Origin: Io17-Chloro-G2 sp034420695
GTDB taxonomy: Bacteria > Chloroflexota > Dehalococcoidia > Lucifugimonadales > UBA3495
NCBI GenBank assembly: GCA_034420695.1
Contig: DAOULB010000006.1
Coordinates: forward strand, 1-64,000
Reading direction: 5' to 3'
DNA length: 64,000 bases
Position numbers and translations under genes: made by a program. Under the pieces are notes generated by a model, which made no database searches, was not told where the DNA came from, and saw nothing but the letters and a program-made list of their open reading frames with translations. This document shows, piece by piece, positions 7,683 through 15,913 of the stretch; within the stretch, counting starts at the first letter, position 1; each line of letters opens with the position of its first letter.

Positions 7683-7723
7683 CGATTCCAGCAATCTTCT
7701 TTTTCGCACCAGGGAGTCTTGTT

Positions 7724-8083
7724 TTGCCCAGAGTAAAGAGGGGCGTTACCAAACATCGCCGCCACAAGAAAGTCCTGCTGGCAGCCAGGGGATTCCAGGG
7801 TTCTTCCCACCGCAATTACAAGTGGGCTAAAGAAGCCTTGATGCATGCTTGGAGCCACGCCTATCGTCACCGCAAACAGCGCAAGGGCGATTTCAGAAGG
7901 CTGTGGATAATCCGTATTGGGGCTGCCTGCCGGGAAGCCGGGACCACCTACAGCCAGTTCATCCACGGTCTGAAGCTGGCCGGAGTGGAGCTTGACCGGA
8001 AGATCTTGGCGGATATGGCAGTTAACGACCCGCCCGCTTTCAAGAAACTCACTGAGCTGGCCGCTACCCAGACTTCTTCTTAA
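7724..8083 (+). CDS. rplT: 50S ribosomal protein L20, TTG start
   Basis: The 119-residue product (PRVKRGVTKHRRHKKVLLAA, then GFQGSSHRNYKWAKEA) is L20, an early-assembly 23S rRNA-binding protein that also represses its own operon in E. coli and Bacillus. The start is TTG at 7724, preceded by AGGGAG; no ATG or GTG fits the conserved N-terminus. It ends in a hairpin (8085-8104) and faces the convergent 8171-8692 gene. Confidence 0.97.
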   Translation: MPRVKRGVTKHRRHKKVLLAARGFQGSSHRNYKWAKEALMHAWSHAYRHRKQRKGDFRRLWIIRIGAACREAGTTYSQFIHGLKLAGVELDRKILADMAVNDPPAFKKLTELAATQTSS

Positions 8084-8084
8084 C

Positions 8085-8104
8085 GGGAAACCCTTCGGTT
8101 TTCC
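8085..8104. terminator. hairpin after rplT, possible two-way terminator
   Basis: GGGAAACC (8085-8092) pairs with GGTTTTCC (8097-8104), including one G-U, around CTTC. It lies 1 bp after the L20 stop codon and between convergent genes. The following T-run is weak, so termination strength is uncertain. Confidence 0.45.
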
Positions 8105-8170
8105 TTCCCGCCAACTTGCGTTGTCCGCAGGACGCGCCGGGGATGGTGCGGGGACAGGGATCGCGCCGAG

Positions 8171-8692
8171 CTATTCCCTGGCGAAGCCGTAGTAGGTGTC
8201 GCTCTCCATAATCTTCTGCAGGCCTGTTTCGGTGACTGTTATAGGGCGCACCGGGGTTGCCCAACGGTCGGTGATTTCGTGGTGCAGTTCCAGCAGGCTG
8301 ATGGGTTCGTTCTTCCGTGACAGCAAGATTCGAAAAACCATCTCCATCACGGGCATGTCGGTGCGGATAAAGTCCTCGTCGTCCTGGTAGTGCTGGGCAA
8401 TCTCGTTGATGAGCGCCTGGGGATCAGCGAGTTCGGAATCCGGCCGTGACAGGGAAGGGCAGCTTGGTACCCGCCGGGAGGCGATCAGAACCACCGGTGA
8501 GCGCCGCAATTCTTCCAGCCGCTGCAGGCTGATGTAATACTTGGGCGGTTCCTCTCCTTCAGGTTCCTGCACTACTTCCGCAGCAGGCTCTGGAGCGTCC
8601 TCCAATTCTTCAACTGTTTCTTCCGTGGCGTCCTCTTCTGCTTGTTCAGTCACCGCTGCGGAGAAATCGTCCTCGCGCTCCGGGGTGGTCAT
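8171..8692 (-). CDS. hypothetical acidic protein with winged-helix-like C-terminus
   Basis: The 173-residue product starts with about 50 acidic, probably disordered residues rich in Glu, Asp and Ala. The last 60 residues (MEMVFRILLSRKNEPISLLE then LHHEITDRW and LQKIMESDTYYGF) look like a winged-helix or HARE-HTH fold, reminiscent of the N-terminal domain of RNA polymerase delta. The start overlaps the moeA stop (ATGA, 8689-8692), so it is translated with moeA. A functional link to molybdenum cofactor synthesis is not evident. Family not named. Confidence 0.7.
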   Translation of the reverse strand: MTTPEREDDFSAAVTEQAEEDATEETVEELEDAPEPAAEVVQEPEGEEPPKYYISLQRLEELRRSPVVLIASRRVPSCPSLSRPDSELADPQALINEIAQHYQDDEDFIRTDMPVMEMVFRILLSRKNEPISLLELHHEITDRWATPVRPITVTETGLQKIMESDTYYGFARE

Positions 8693-10065
8693 ATATCAAC
8701 CTCTTCGTTCCAGTCCAGCATGATGATTTGCACCGTTTGACCCTTCTCTTTGCCGGGAAGGTCCTCCGGGCAAATGGCAAGTCCATTGGCTCGAGACATA
8801 GATGTCAAGACGTTCGATCCTTGGGGCCCGGTTGGAGTGGCGTAGTACACCCCGTCCTGCCGGGCAACTTCAACCCTGGCGTACACCCTCCTGCCGTCGT
8901 AGTTGTGAATGGGGCCGGTCAACACGCCCTGCACTGATGGGCGGCCCAACCGCTTTAGGCCCATCATACGGCGAATGGCCGGGCGGGCGAACATTTCAAA
9001 GGCAACCATGGCGCTCACCGGGTTGCCGGGCAGTCCCAACAGGGGTGTTACCTTCCCCCCTGAATCGTTGAGGTGGCCAAATGCCAGCGGTTTCGCGGGA
9101 CGCATCCTCACCGACCAGAAGTTCATCTCCCCCCGCTGGGTCAGCACGTCTTTGACTATGTCGTAATCCCCCTTGGAAACACCCGCCGATGTGATTACGA
9201 AATCGGAACCGTCGGCCTCGTACAGCTTCCCGTGGAGGTCTTCGAGATTGTCGCGGGCCACGCCCAGCAGCCGGGGAATGCCTCCCGAGGCAACCACAGA
9301 GGCGGCGATGCTGAAGCTGTTGCTGTCGTAGATTTTCCCCGGGGCCAGATGCTCGGCAACTGAAAGCAACTCGTCGCCGGTAGCCAGGATGGAGACCACC
9401 GGCCGGCGCACCACGCTGACTTTCTCCAGCCCCAGGGAGGCCATCACACCCACCTCGGCGGCCCGAACCAAGGTGCCGGACTCCAGGACCAGTTCGCCCC
9501 GTTGCACGTCCTCGCCGGCAGGCCTGACGTTGCTGCCCAGCGGCAGATTGGCCAGGATGGCAATCTGGTCCAGGCTCTGGCCGGAGCGGCGGCGCTTGAC
9601 TTCATCGGTCTGCTCGAAGGGTACGACGGTGTCGGCGCCTGCAGGAATGGGAGCGCCGGTCATTATCCTGATGCCCGTCCCGCTGATGACCTGCTGGGTC
9701 GAAACCTGCCCGGCGGCAACCAGCCCGATGACCGAAAGCTGAACCGGAGAGTCTTCTCCGGCTCCCTCAATGTCCCGGGACAGCACAGCATAGCCGTCCA
9801 TTGCCGAATTGGCCAAGGGCGGCAAGTCTAAGGGAGAGTAGACTTCCTGGGCAAGGGCTTGACCCAAGGCTTGCACCAAGGACTTTTCCTCCACCTCCAA
9901 GGGAGAGAAACAGGACAGCACCCGCTCGTAGGCGTCTTCCACGCTGAGCATGTCTTCATCAACGTGGGTGTGAATATGCTCCGGGGCTGGTTGCCGGCCA
10001 TGATCATGATGACGATGGCCTCTATGTCCCTCTTGATGCCCGTGGCCGTGTTCTCTGTTTTGCAC
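8689..10065 (-). CDS. moeA: molybdopterin molybdotransferase MoeA with His-rich N-terminus
   Basis: MoeA inserts molybdate into adenylated molybdopterin. Residues from about 40 onward match the family: LPPLANSAMDGYAVLSRDIEG, MTGAPIPAGADTVVPFEQTD, the SAGVSKGDYDIVKDVL motif, LGLPGNPVSAMVAFE and the C-terminal barrel. Unusually, the first 34 residues hold 11 histidines (HGHGHQEGHRGHRHHDHG), a likely metal-binding tail ahead of the normal start MLSVEDAYERVL. The start is GTG at 10065 with GGGAG 6 nt upstream, so the tail is probably translated. CO-dehydrogenase-like genes at 59-61 kb are potential users of this cofactor. Confidence 0.93.
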   Translation of the reverse strand: MQNREHGHGHQEGHRGHRHHDHGRQPAPEHIHTHVDEDMLSVEDAYERVLSCFSPLEVEEKSLVQALGQALAQEVYSPLDLPPLANSAMDGYAVLSRDIEGAGEDSPVQLSVIGLVAAGQVSTQQVISGTGIRIMTGAPIPAGADTVVPFEQTDEVKRRRSGQSLDQIAILANLPLGSNVRPAGEDVQRGELVLESGTLVRAAEVGVMASLGLEKVSVVRRPVVSILATGDELLSVAEHLAPGKIYDSNSFSIAASVVASGGIPRLLGVARDNLEDLHGKLYEADGSDFVITSAGVSKGDYDIVKDVLTQRGEMNFWSVRMRPAKPLAFGHLNDSGGKVTPLLGLPGNPVSAMVAFEMFARPAIRRMMGLKRLGRPSVQGVLTGPIHNYDGRRVYARVEVARQDGVYYATPTGPQGSNVLTSMSRANGLAICPEDLPGKEKGQTVQIIMLDWNEEVDI

Positions 10066-10153
10066 TGACTACTCCCGACAGTGGGCTGATTTGGCAGGGA
10101 CCGGTATACGGTTTGAGGCCAAGGTCTCGACGGGAATATTCGCTTGGAACAAG

Positions 10154-12568
10154 TTAACTCCTCAGGGATGCCCCGACTTGCCGCTCCAAGGCTTTGACCA
10201 GTCCCTCCAGGGAGCGGCTGACCTCCTGGGCAGTCAAAGTCCTGTCGTGGGACTGGAAGTCTACGTGAAAGGCCAAGGACTTCGTTCCCTTGGCCACGTT
10301 TTCCCCGGTGTAAATGTCGAACAGGTCAACCCGCTGCACCAAACGGTGCCCGGAGATGATTTCCTGCACCCGGCCCGCCGGCACGTCTTCCGGGACCACC
10401 AAGGCCAAGTCCCGGTTTGCGGCAGGGTAACGGGAAAGGCTTTTGAAATTGCGCTGGTTTTCAGGCAGGGACTGGGAAATTTCGCTCAGCCGCAGCTCTA
10501 CAAAGGACACAACGGGCGTCTTCAGGTCAAAGGCCTCTTTAATGCTGGGGTGTACGTCGCCCATCACCCCCAACTGCTTTCCGTGGGCCAGGACTGCAGC
10601 GCATCGCCCCGGTTGGAAGAACGGGTCTTCTGCAGGCTCGAATAACGGTTCAATCCCCAGCTTTCCCAACACCGATGAAACCATTCCCTTGGCGTCGAAG
10701 AATCCCAGGAGTTCGTCGTCGGCCAGCCATGAATAGTCCCAGCGGCGGCCGGCCAGCAGGGCGCAGAGCATCTCCCGCTCCTCGGGAAGGTCATCCTTGC
10801 GTGGGAGAAAGGCCCGGCCCACCTCGAACAAGCGGAAGGGTCCGCCGCCTCTGCCCTCGTCCCGGTCTTCATTTGAACCCAGGGTAGCCAACATGCTGGC
10901 CCGCAGGGTGGGTCTGAGAAATCCTTGCTCGGCGTTCATGGGGTTGGCGACCCTCAAAAGGGGAAGCCCGTCCTGCCGGTGCCCCACCCTTTCCAGCTCC
11001 TGCTGGCCCACCAAGGGATAGCTGATTACTTCCTGCATGCCGGCGGCGGCCATGGCGTCCTTAACCCGGGGCGCCAGCCCGGTCATGGGAGTAGTGTTGC
11101 GGTAGGGTATGGGGGCCGACAACATGGTGGTGGGGACGCTGTCATAGCCGATGGTACGCACCACCTCTTCGATCAAGTCTTCCTCTATGGAAATGTCGTT
11201 TCGCCAGTAGGGTACGGTTGCCTCCAAGGTGTCGGGTCCCAGTTCCTCGGTGGCGAACCCCAGGGAATTCAGAACTCCTTTCACGGTCGCCAGGTCCAGT
11301 TCCATCCCGAGAACCTGCTTCAACCGCTCCAGGGTTAATCGGACCTTGGGATAGGGTTCGCCGCGACCGGGATAGATATCGATGATACCCTGGGCTATTT
11401 CACCCCCGGCCAACTCCTGGATGAGCTGTGTGGCGCGCCTCAGGGCAATAGGGGCCAGTTCCGGGCGAAGCCCCTTTTCGAACCTCTGGCTGGCGTCAGT
11501 GCGGAGCCTGTAGGTCTCGGCGGTCCGCCGGTTATTCTGGCTGTCGAAGGTAGCGGACTCCAGCAAGACCCTTGCAGTGTCCGGGCTTATTTCGCTGTTG
11601 CCCCCGCCTATGACGCCTCCCATTCCAACCGGGTCCCGGGAGTCGGCTATGACTACTACCTCGGGACTCAGTTCCCGGTCCACCCCGTCCAGGGCCTGCA
11701 GGGTTTCTCCGGGCTTGGCCCTTCGCACGATGATGGTTTGGTCCCTCACCCGGTCCAAGTCGAAGGCGTGGAGGGGCTGGTTGAATTCCAGCATCACGAA
11801 GTTGGTGGCGTCCACCACATTGTTTATGGGACGCAACCCTGCCTTTGAAAGCCTGTCCTGCAGCCATTGGGGAGAATCCTTGACGGTCAGCCCCTGGATG
11901 ACGCTGCAGGTGTATCGAGGCACCAAGTCAGGGTCGGCCACCGATACATTGGCCAACTCGTTCACCGGCGGGCCCTCTTCAGCATAGGAAACCTCCGGCT
12001 CCCGTACCGGCTTGCCGGTAATGGCGCCAACTTCGTGGGCCACACCCAGAATGGACAGGCAGTCCACCCGGTTGGGGGTGATTTCCAGTTCGATGATCGA
12101 GTCACCCAAGTAGCCGTCCAAGGCGGCGCCCACGGGGGCGTCTTCCGGCAGGACCACTATGCCCTCGTGGCCCTCTCCCAAGCCCAGTTCCAGCTCGGAG
12201 CAAATCATTCCTTCCGACACGACCCCGCGAATCCGGGCCGGTTTCAGGCTCTCGTGCTTGCCGCTATGGGTGTTGTAGAGAAAGGCCCCAACCTTGGCGA
12301 AGCATATTTTTTGGCCCGCTGCCACGTTGGGCGCGCCGCATACGACCCGAGCTTGTTCGGCCCCGATGTCCACCAGGCACAGGGACAACCGGTCGGCGTT
12401 GGGGTGTGGCTCCACGGCCAGCACCGCGCCCACAAAGCATTCGGTCCACCCACCGTGTTGGATGACGTTTCCGGCCTCCACCCCGGCCATGGTCAGCCGG
12501 TGGGCTAACTCCTCTGGGGAGAGGTCAACGTCAACGTAATCTTTCAGCCAGCTAAGGGGGACCCGCAT
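10154..12568 (-). CDS. pheT: phenylalanyl-tRNA synthetase beta subunit
   Basis: The 804-residue protein has the full beta-chain layout: N-terminal MRVPLSWLKDYVDVDLSPEE, a tRNA-binding (EMAP-like) domain at about 40-150 with ARVVCGAPNV, B3/B4 editing region, B5 domain (about 400-470), a core catalytic-like domain with SYPLVGQQELE, and a C-terminal FDX-ACB anticodon-binding domain (SLSRYPAANRDLALVVPEDV). It forms the alpha2-beta2 enzyme with PheS. An HEPN-like gene lies between it and pheS. An 8-bp inverted repeat (TTTGGATA/TATCCAAA, 12582-12633) sits just upstream of its start. Confidence 0.97.
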   Translation of the reverse strand: MRVPLSWLKDYVDVDLSPEELAHRLTMAGVEAGNVIQHGGWTECFVGAVLAVEPHPNADRLSLCLVDIGAEQARVVCGAPNVAAGQKICFAKVGAFLYNTHSGKHESLKPARIRGVVSEGMICSELELGLGEGHEGIVVLPEDAPVGAALDGYLGDSIIELEITPNRVDCLSILGVAHEVGAITGKPVREPEVSYAEEGPPVNELANVSVADPDLVPRYTCSVIQGLTVKDSPQWLQDRLSKAGLRPINNVVDATNFVMLEFNQPLHAFDLDRVRDQTIIVRRAKPGETLQALDGVDRELSPEVVVIADSRDPVGMGGVIGGGNSEISPDTARVLLESATFDSQNNRRTAETYRLRTDASQRFEKGLRPELAPIALRRATQLIQELAGGEIAQGIIDIYPGRGEPYPKVRLTLERLKQVLGMELDLATVKGVLNSLGFATEELGPDTLEATVPYWRNDISIEEDLIEEVVRTIGYDSVPTTMLSAPIPYRNTTPMTGLAPRVKDAMAAAGMQEVISYPLVGQQELERVGHRQDGLPLLRVANPMNAEQGFLRPTLRASMLATLGSNEDRDEGRGGGPFRLFEVGRAFLPRKDDLPEEREMLCALLAGRRWDYSWLADDELLGFFDAKGMVSSVLGKLGIEPLFEPAEDPFFQPGRCAAVLAHGKQLGVMGDVHPSIKEAFDLKTPVVSFVELRLSEISQSLPENQRNFKSLSRYPAANRDLALVVPEDVPAGRVQEIISGHRLVQRVDLFDIYTGENVAKGTKSLAFHVDFQSHDRTLTAQEVSRSLEGLVKALERQVGASLRS

Positions 12569-12676
12569 TCACTTATTTCTATTTGGATATCGTCCGGGAG
12601 GACTCTGCATCCGTTGCTCTTTCTTTATCCAAACGCCCCAGTTTCAACTTCCGGGAAGGAGAGCCTATTGCCTAGC

Positions 12677-13060
12677 CTAGGCCGCTATGGACGCGATGAA
12701 ATCGTCCAACTCATCGAGATAGAACGGCATGTCGTCGAAATCTACCACGCCCCCGTAATATCCCTCGACGTGGAAGATTTGCCGCATGTCGTTGAATTGC
12801 CTCCTTCTGGTGGGGTCCAAGACCCTGGTGAGGCTCCGCCACCCCCGGTCGGTCCGGGGCAACTCCTGCTCCGGCGTCCCGTGGAGCAGGAAGTAGGCTT
12901 GGGAGGCTTCCAACACTGCCAGCCAACCCTCGCCGCTGGCGTTCTGCAGCCCTATAACCGCCTCCCGGCCCTTGGCCTCTTCGGCCCGGGCGAATTCGTC
13001 GCGGGCTGCTTGGGCCAGTTCCCGGGCGCGGGTGAGGCGGTCCGTTGCTGTAGTTGTCAT
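12677..13060 (-). CDS. HEPN-like hypothetical protein between pheS and pheT
   Basis: This 127-residue acidic, mainly helical protein begins TDRLTRARELAQAARDEFARA and later has NASGEGWLAVLEASQAYFLL, a HEPN/DUF-type helical pattern comparable with the small proteins at 1711 and 45317, though less close to them than they are to each other. No RxxxxH motif is seen. The gene sits inside the pheS-pheT unit with about 70 bp to pheS and 110 bp to pheT, and would be made with them from the promoter at 14251-14279. Function unknown; the family call is tentative. Confidence 0.65.
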   Translation of the reverse strand: MTTTATDRLTRARELAQAARDEFARAEEAKGREAVIGLQNASGEGWLAVLEASQAYFLLHGTPEQELPRTDRGWRSLTRVLDPTRRRQFNDMRQIFHVEGYYGGVVDFDDMPFYLDELDDFIASIAA

Positions 13061-13130
13061 GGTTCACGCCTCAAACGTTCCCCGGAACCTGCTGAGGATT
13101 GGCTCTGGCGGGAGAGCGCAAGTGATTGTA

Positions 13131-14189
13131 TCAAAATTGGCGCAAGAATCGCAGGTCGTTGGAAAAGAAGTGGCGGATGTCGTCGATGCCATACTTCAGC
13201 ATGGCCACCCGCTCCGGACCGACCCCGAAGGCGAAACCGGTGTATCTTTTGGTGTCATACCCCACGTTGGCCAGCACCTTGGGATGGACCATTCCGGCAC
13301 CCATTATCTCGATCCAGCCGCTGTCCCGGCAGATCCGGCAGCCGGTTCCCTCTCCTTCACAGGCGAAACAGTCGATGGAAACGTCCACCCCGGGCTCAAC
13401 GAATGGGAAGTAGTCACAGCGGAAACGCACTTGCCGCTGTCCGCCAAACAGCCGGCGGGCAAACTCATACAGTGTCCCCTTCAGGTCGGCAAAAGTGATT
13501 CCTTCGTCCACCGCCAGTCCTTCTATCTGGTGGAAGTGCCACTCGTGGGTGGCGTCGGTGGCCTCGTAACGGTATACCTTGCCGGGCACAACCACCCGGA
13601 CCGGGGGCTGCATGCTCTCCATGACCCGTGCCTGCATCGGGGAAGTATGAGTGCGGAGAAGCATTGGATACTCCCCTGCCTCGTTCCGTTGGTCAACCCA
13701 TAGAGAGTTGAACATGTCTCGGGCGGGATGACCGGCGGGGATGTTCAACAACTCGAAGTTGTAGCGGTCCCACTCCACCTCGGGGCCTTCCACCAAGCTG
13801 AAGCCCATGCCCACAAAGGCATCAGTTATCTCCCGCATTATCTGGGTGGAGGGGTGCAGCCTGCCGGTGAGGGGAGGTCTTCCCGGAAGGGTGATGTCCA
13901 AACGGTCCTGGACGAAGGACTCCTCCATCCGAGCCTGGGAGACCGTCTGCTGCCGTTGTTCCAAGGCCTCTTCCAGCGCCTGCTTGGCCCGGTTTCCCGA
14001 GGCGCCTATGGAACGGCGTTCCTCCGGTTCCAACTGAGGAATCCCGCGGAGCACCAAGGTGAGCCGGCCCCGGCGTCCCAAGTACTCGACGCGCCACTGT
14101 TCCAAGTCCTGGGGGCTGTCGATGGTTTCCAGTTCTCCGGTTGCTGCCCGGACCAACTCCTCAATGGCTTGCTCAGTGGGTCCATTCAC
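13131..14189 (-). CDS. pheS: phenylalanyl-tRNA synthetase alpha subunit
   Basis: The 352-residue catalytic subunit shows an N-terminal coiled coil (about 1-90), then the class II motifs: HPSTQIMREITDAFVGMGF, motif 2 with LLRTHTSPMQARVME and KVYRYEATDATHEWHFHQIE, and motif 3 near the C-terminus (FAFGVGPERVAMLKYGIDDI). The insertion FACEGEGTGCRICRDSGWIE is common in bacterial PheS. A consensus-like promoter lies 62 bp upstream; no T-box leader is seen. Confidence 0.97.
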   Translation of the reverse strand: MNGPTEQAIEELVRAATGELETIDSPQDLEQWRVEYLGRRGRLTLVLRGIPQLEPEERRSIGASGNRAKQALEEALEQRQQTVSQARMEESFVQDRLDITLPGRPPLTGRLHPSTQIMREITDAFVGMGFSLVEGPEVEWDRYNFELLNIPAGHPARDMFNSLWVDQRNEAGEYPMLLRTHTSPMQARVMESMQPPVRVVVPGKVYRYEATDATHEWHFHQIEGLAVDEGITFADLKGTLYEFARRLFGGQRQVRFRCDYFPFVEPGVDVSIDCFACEGEGTGCRICRDSGWIEIMGAGMVHPKVLANVGYDTKRYTGFAFGVGPERVAMLKYGIDDIRHFFSNDLRFLRQF

Positions 14190-14250
14190 CTGGGAAGCGC
14201 CTCGCGTTCTGGGTTATAAGAAGTCCATGTGCGTCGATTTCCGTTAGGCC

Positions 14251-14279
14251 ATTATAGAAATGGCGCATCTAGGGGTCAA
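14251..14279 (-). promoter_or_regulatory. promoter of the pheS-HEPN-pheT unit
   Basis: On the reverse strand TTGACC (14279-14274), 17 bp and TATAAT (14256-14251) match sigma70 consensus at 11 of 12 positions. Transcription should start near 14244, about 55 nt before the PheS start. Confidence 0.75.
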
Positions 14280-14589
14280 GGATACCAGCGGCATCCGAGG
14301 CTGCATTAGGGGCGGATTGGCCTTAATCGGCGCGGCCATCTTAAGGGTCGGACGGCTCGCGCTCTTCTTCCGCCTTCCCTCGCGGGCCAGCAGAGGACGC
14401 AACGGAAGCCGGATCAGAGCCCCCAAAAGCCCATAAATGAGCACCATCCCTGACCGGTGGAAATTGAAATAGTACAAATGTTCTGATACATTATTGGCAG
14501 GGCCGGCTGCTAAGGCAGTCAATGCTGCCCGGTGTAAATCCAGCCTGTGCTGTTGGACTGCACGCCAATAGTACATTGGGGGGTGACCC
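14280..14589. other. 310-bp gap between divergent transcription units, no gene supported
   Basis: A reverse-strand frame (14244-14576, 110 codons) spans this gap but would have to be transcribed across the pheS promoter, has no recognisable domain and ends at the pheS start site, so it is not called. GGGGGG at 14578-14583 is the ribosome site of the next rightward gene. No clear rightward promoter was found. Confidence 0.4.
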
Positions 14590-14922
14590 TTGCTTCACTT
14601 GAACCAATTTGCGCTGAAGGGATGTCCCAAGTGCGGCGGTGACTTGGCGATGGACCAAGGCGACTGGCTGTGCCTGAACTGCGGTTCCTACTACTACTCT
14701 AAGCTGTACCGGAACATTGTGACTTCAGAGCCGCGCAAGGAATTTCCGGCTTTGGCTGACGACGGGGAAAACGATACAAAAGCCTGGGCACTGGGCCCTG
14801 AAACGTCCTTCCGGTCCTGGACCGAAACGCGTGGCAACGGGCCTGCTATATCCGGGCTTCCTGGGCCAGGTACTTCCTGGGTCATTGGATTATCTCTTCC
14901 TGGGACCGCCGTCTCCTGGTAA
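14590..14922 (+). CDS. small zinc-ribbon protein
   Basis: The 110-residue product has a CxxC...CxxC zinc ribbon near its start: Cys12, Cys15, Cys28 and Cys31 (GCPKCGGDLA and WLCLNCGSYYY). This fold usually binds nucleic acid or protein partners. Residues 60-110 are low in structure, rich in Gly, Pro, Ser and Trp. The start is TTG at 14590 after GGGGGG. The stop overlaps the start of the RuvC-like gene (TAATG), so the two proteins are made together. No specific function can be assigned. Confidence 0.75.
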   Translation: MLHLNQFALKGCPKCGGDLAMDQGDWLCLNCGSYYYSKLYRNIVTSEPRKEFPALADDGENDTKAWALGPETSFRSWTETRGNGPAISGLPGPGTSWVIGLSLPGTAVSW

Positions 14923-15419
14923 TGGGATCGGCTAATGGCAACTACATGCTGGCCTTGGACGCCGGTCTCGTTGAAACGGGTTGGGCCGTGCTGGACCCGT
15001 CCCATGGAGGACTTCCCCTGGCCACCGGGATAATCAAGGTTCCTTCGTCCCGCAAGTCCTGTGCGAAATACCGGATCAAGGCCCTCTTGCTGGAGTTGGA
15101 TGAGCTGTCCGAGCAGTGGATGCCCGGGGTCCTGGTGCACACCCGTCCCACCCGGATCAGATGGCCGGTGCCGGCATTGAATCTTTTGGAAGAACGGCTT
15201 CGACATTGGGCCAATGCCCGGGGCATAGACCTGTGCGCCTATCCCGCCCAACAGGTCTGGACTGCCATTGGCGGCAGTCCAAGCTCCTCCAAGAATGACT
15301 TGGCCTATGCGGTTATGGAGCGGCTGGAGCTGATCGGACGGAGCAAGTCGTCCCGCGAGTGGGAAGCCGTGGCGGTGGGATATTTCCACTTGCTACAGGG
15401 GGCGCCGGTCCAGCCGTAA
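14922..15419 (+). CDS. RuvC-like (RNase H fold) protein with altered active site
   Basis: The 165-residue protein aligns along its length with RuvC resolvase: YMLALDAGLVETGWAVL matches the first strand of RuvC, LPLATGIIKV the second, and the C-terminal KNDLAYAVMERLELIG and REWEAVAVGYFHLL match the last helices. Of the four RuvC carboxylates only the first aspartate is clearly kept (Asp13). The position of E. coli Glu66 appears to be His73 (GVLVHT), and Asp138/Asp141 become Arg145/Glu148. It may therefore be a non-cutting DNA-binding protein or use a changed metal site. It is coupled to a zinc-ribbon gene. Confidence 0.72.
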   Translation: MGSANGNYMLALDAGLVETGWAVLDPSHGGLPLATGIIKVPSSRKSCAKYRIKALLLELDELSEQWMPGVLVHTRPTRIRWPVPALNLLEERLRHWANARGIDLCAYPAQQVWTAIGGSPSSSKNDLAYAVMERLELIGRSKSSREWEAVAVGYFHLLQGAPVQP

Positions 15420-15450
15420 TTACCCTGGAACCACGGTCCGGCTCGCCGTG

Positions 15451-15456
15451 TATAAT
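15451..15456 (+). promoter_or_regulatory. -10 element of the DUF3467-like unit
   Basis: A perfect TATAAT lies 95 bp upstream of the 15552 start; the -35 region is weak (GAACCA at 15428-15433). The expected start is near 15463. Confidence 0.5.
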
Positions 15457-15462
15457 GACGGA

Positions 15463-15476
15463 GTCACGGTCGTGAC
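15463..15476. promoter_or_regulatory. palindromic operator-like site at the transcription start
   Basis: GTCACG and CGTGAC form a perfect 6-bp dyad around a 2-bp centre, beginning exactly where transcription from the TATAAT at 15451 should start. A second dyad, CACGG-N9-CCGTG (15432-15450), lies just upstream of the -10. Both suggest repressor control of this gene set. Confidence 0.4.
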
Positions 15477-15551
15477 CCGGGGCTCCCCGCGTACCATCCC
15501 ATCTCCCAACTCAATCCGGCCAGAACGGCCTCCCCGCAAAAAGGATGTTCC

Positions 15552-15908
15552 ATGCCTATTATCCAGCGGCCCTACGTGCCACCCGAAGACCAAGTACCCC
15601 AAGAGGAAAGCTACCACAATCCCGGAGACACCCAGGGCGGCGAGGACCGCTCCGGCGACCCTATCACCTTCTATTGCGATTCCATGCACATATTCAGCAG
15701 CCTCTATTCCGCCGTCCTGTTTTTCGGTGAACAGATGGAGGAGCGGGAGCCCATCCTCCGGGCCCGGATCAAGGTCAGCCCCCAGATGCTCAAGGCAATT
15801 GCCCTGTTGACCAGCAAGCACGTGCGGGAGTACGAGGAAGCCGTGGGCCCCATCACCCTTCCGGAGCAGGTATATGCCGCTTGGGAATTGGACGATAAGG
15901 CGGAGTAG
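15552..15908 (+). CDS. DUF3467-like small protein
   Basis: The 118-residue protein has an extended N-terminus of about 35 residues and then a DUF3467-like core: SMHIFSSLYSAVLFFGEQ, followed by ARIKVSPQMLKAIALL and HVREYEEAVGPITLP. In that family the segment before 'SPQ' is a beta strand and the rest is helical; the function is not known. AAAGGA precedes the ATG. The next gene starts 5 bp after its stop, so the two are one unit behind the operator-like palindromes. Confidence 0.65.
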   Translation: MPIIQRPYVPPEDQVPQEESYHNPGDTQGGEDRSGDPITFYCDSMHIFSSLYSAVLFFGEQMEEREPILRARIKVSPQMLKAIALLTSKHVREYEEAVGPITLPEQVYAAWELDDKAE

Positions 15909-15913
15909 CCGAA

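Noticed and set aside
14190..14250. T-box leader for pheS
   Set aside because: The predicted leader is only about 55 nt, with no T-box consensus or specifier stem-loop.
14244..14576. 110-codon leftward frame upstream of pheS
   Set aside because: It would cross the strong pheS promoter, has no ribosome site or homology, and is Arg/Pro/Leu-rich like random GC-rich sequence.
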